The notes beneath the pieces are model-generated. The model was not told the DNA's origin. It saw only the letters and a program-made list of their open reading frames with translations, and searched no databases. Both the position numbers and the translations under genes were made by a program. A DNA stretch of 64,000 nt from Prinsepia uniflora (Eukaryota; Streptophyta; Magnoliopsida; Rosales; Rosaceae): assembly GCA_032719365.1 (NCBI GenBank), contig CM064868.1:1456001-1520000 (forward strand), in the 5' to 3' direction. Positions 63,033-64,000 of this stretch are shown here, in pieces (position 1 is the first letter of the stretch; the number at the start of each line of letters is the position of its first letter).

Positions 63033-64000
63033 ACATTTGTCCATGTTTAATTTTTATTGTGTTATATATGGTATCGTCTCGTTTTATTTGACATATGTGG
63101 AATCTAAAATCACTCAAAAATTATACAGTTGTCACGTGATTCAAAATTTTTAAATGTCTAAATTGTTCCTAATAATAATATTAATGACTTAGAGACACTT
63201 GTACATTAAATAATGTATTTACTAGTTGAATACGTTATTTAATCGAGTTAAAAGCCTCTGTAATATTAATATTATTCTCGTTAATTGTCATTATTATTAT
63301 AATGAACAATTAATAGTAATATTAAATTGCTATAATTATCAACATAATAAACAATTATTATAATTATTAAATAATATATTATTTATTAATTACAAAATCA
63401 ACCGACCAATTAGAACGCTCTGCGGCTCCCAAGAATTCTCTATAAATAGAGACGATCATTTCACTTTCAAGGTAATATAATTCAACGCTACTTAAACTCT
63501 TATGATTTTTCTCTCAAAGCTAACAAAAACATTGAAGCGTTTTTGGTCGAATAACCCCACATAGCCTCGATCAGAGCGAACGATAACTTACTATTTGCTG
63601 TTTACGAGGACCACGAAAACTTTTGCGAGTACAAACGAATTTTGCTTCAACAACATCTCTACTTTTAAGCTCAATCTGGTTCACATATTATTTATAATTA
63701 ATGATATTGTAAACGAGAGAACGAATGTTGCATAATCATATCTTAACGAATAAGAATCGAATATGAATTGAGAAATTAAAATGTTTGTTGATGAAAATGA
63801 AATTATTAAATTATTAAACTAACCCGAATCCATCAACTTGGAAACAACCACCACATTTGTGGGCTACCATATTACTTATTTGTTTAGGGGATTGCCGGTT
63901 TGGTACATTGTGAAAGCTCAAAGGACAATGGTCAATCAATACAAGAGAAAGAAAAAAAATCCTAAAAGTTTTCATCTTTTTACCCAAAAAGAAAATCGTG
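63033..64000. other. Terminal intergenic region with an LTR-like promoter patch
   Basis: The stretch 63415-63660 has CTCTATAAATAGAG followed by a leader-like, less AT-rich sequence resembling the R-U5 part of an LTR. I could not define TG..CA ends or a duplication. Otherwise it is AT-rich without genes. Confidence 0.35.

Overview
The window is nuclear DNA from a flowering plant, most likely a eudicot. It is AT-rich, its genes contain introns, and plant-specific families are present: a RABA GTPase, a group IIe WRKY factor, an ACT-domain bHLH-like protein and a DUF1685 protein. MIR399 genes and plant LTR, TRIM and MITE elements fill much of the rest. A Rosaceae origin is my impression from the repeat types, but the sequence does not prove it.

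Layout. 0-6 kb: a two-exon RABA1-type Rab GTPase (+). 9.9-11 kb: a three-exon WRKY65-like gene (-). 15.5-24 kb: a TRIM element, then a complete, very young, non-autonomous LTR retrotransposon that has no gag-pol. 26.8-27.4 kb: a two-exon SCREAM-like ACT-domain gene (-). 33.7-57.6 kb: a spread-out cluster of five MIR399 hairpins, all on the + strand (called A-E here, near 33.9, 42.0, 50.9, 54.7 and 57.5 kb). Between A and B lies an array of ~470-bp tandem repeats. The array is split by a 3-kb solo LTR and followed by a nested pair of solo LTRs from the same family as the element at 17-24 kb. Further small transposons (CACTA and hAT MITEs, two more single LTRs) sit between B and E. 57.8-58.5 kb: a decayed RNase H-domain fragment (-). 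60.4-61.1 kb: an intronless DUF1685 gene (+). 61.8-63.0 kb: a Mutator-like non-coding element.

How it may work. miR399 is the shoot-to-root phosphate-starvation signal that represses the PHO2 E2 conjugase, and PHR1-type factors induce its genes through P1BS sites (GNATATNC). Hairpins A, B and E have a P1BS motif within about 250 bp upstream; C and D do not. A twin P1BS at 52.2 kb has no hairpin beside it. At least five of the seven satellite monomers between A and B also carry a P1BS motif. The cluster looks like an actively duplicating, transposon-remodelled phosphate-response locus containing canonical, variant and decaying guides. This is the most interesting part of the window.

Limits. 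All calls were made by eye from sequence. Splice sites follow GT-AG and reading-frame continuity plus family knowledge. Hairpin pairing was checked by hand, not folded. Ages and expression are not known.
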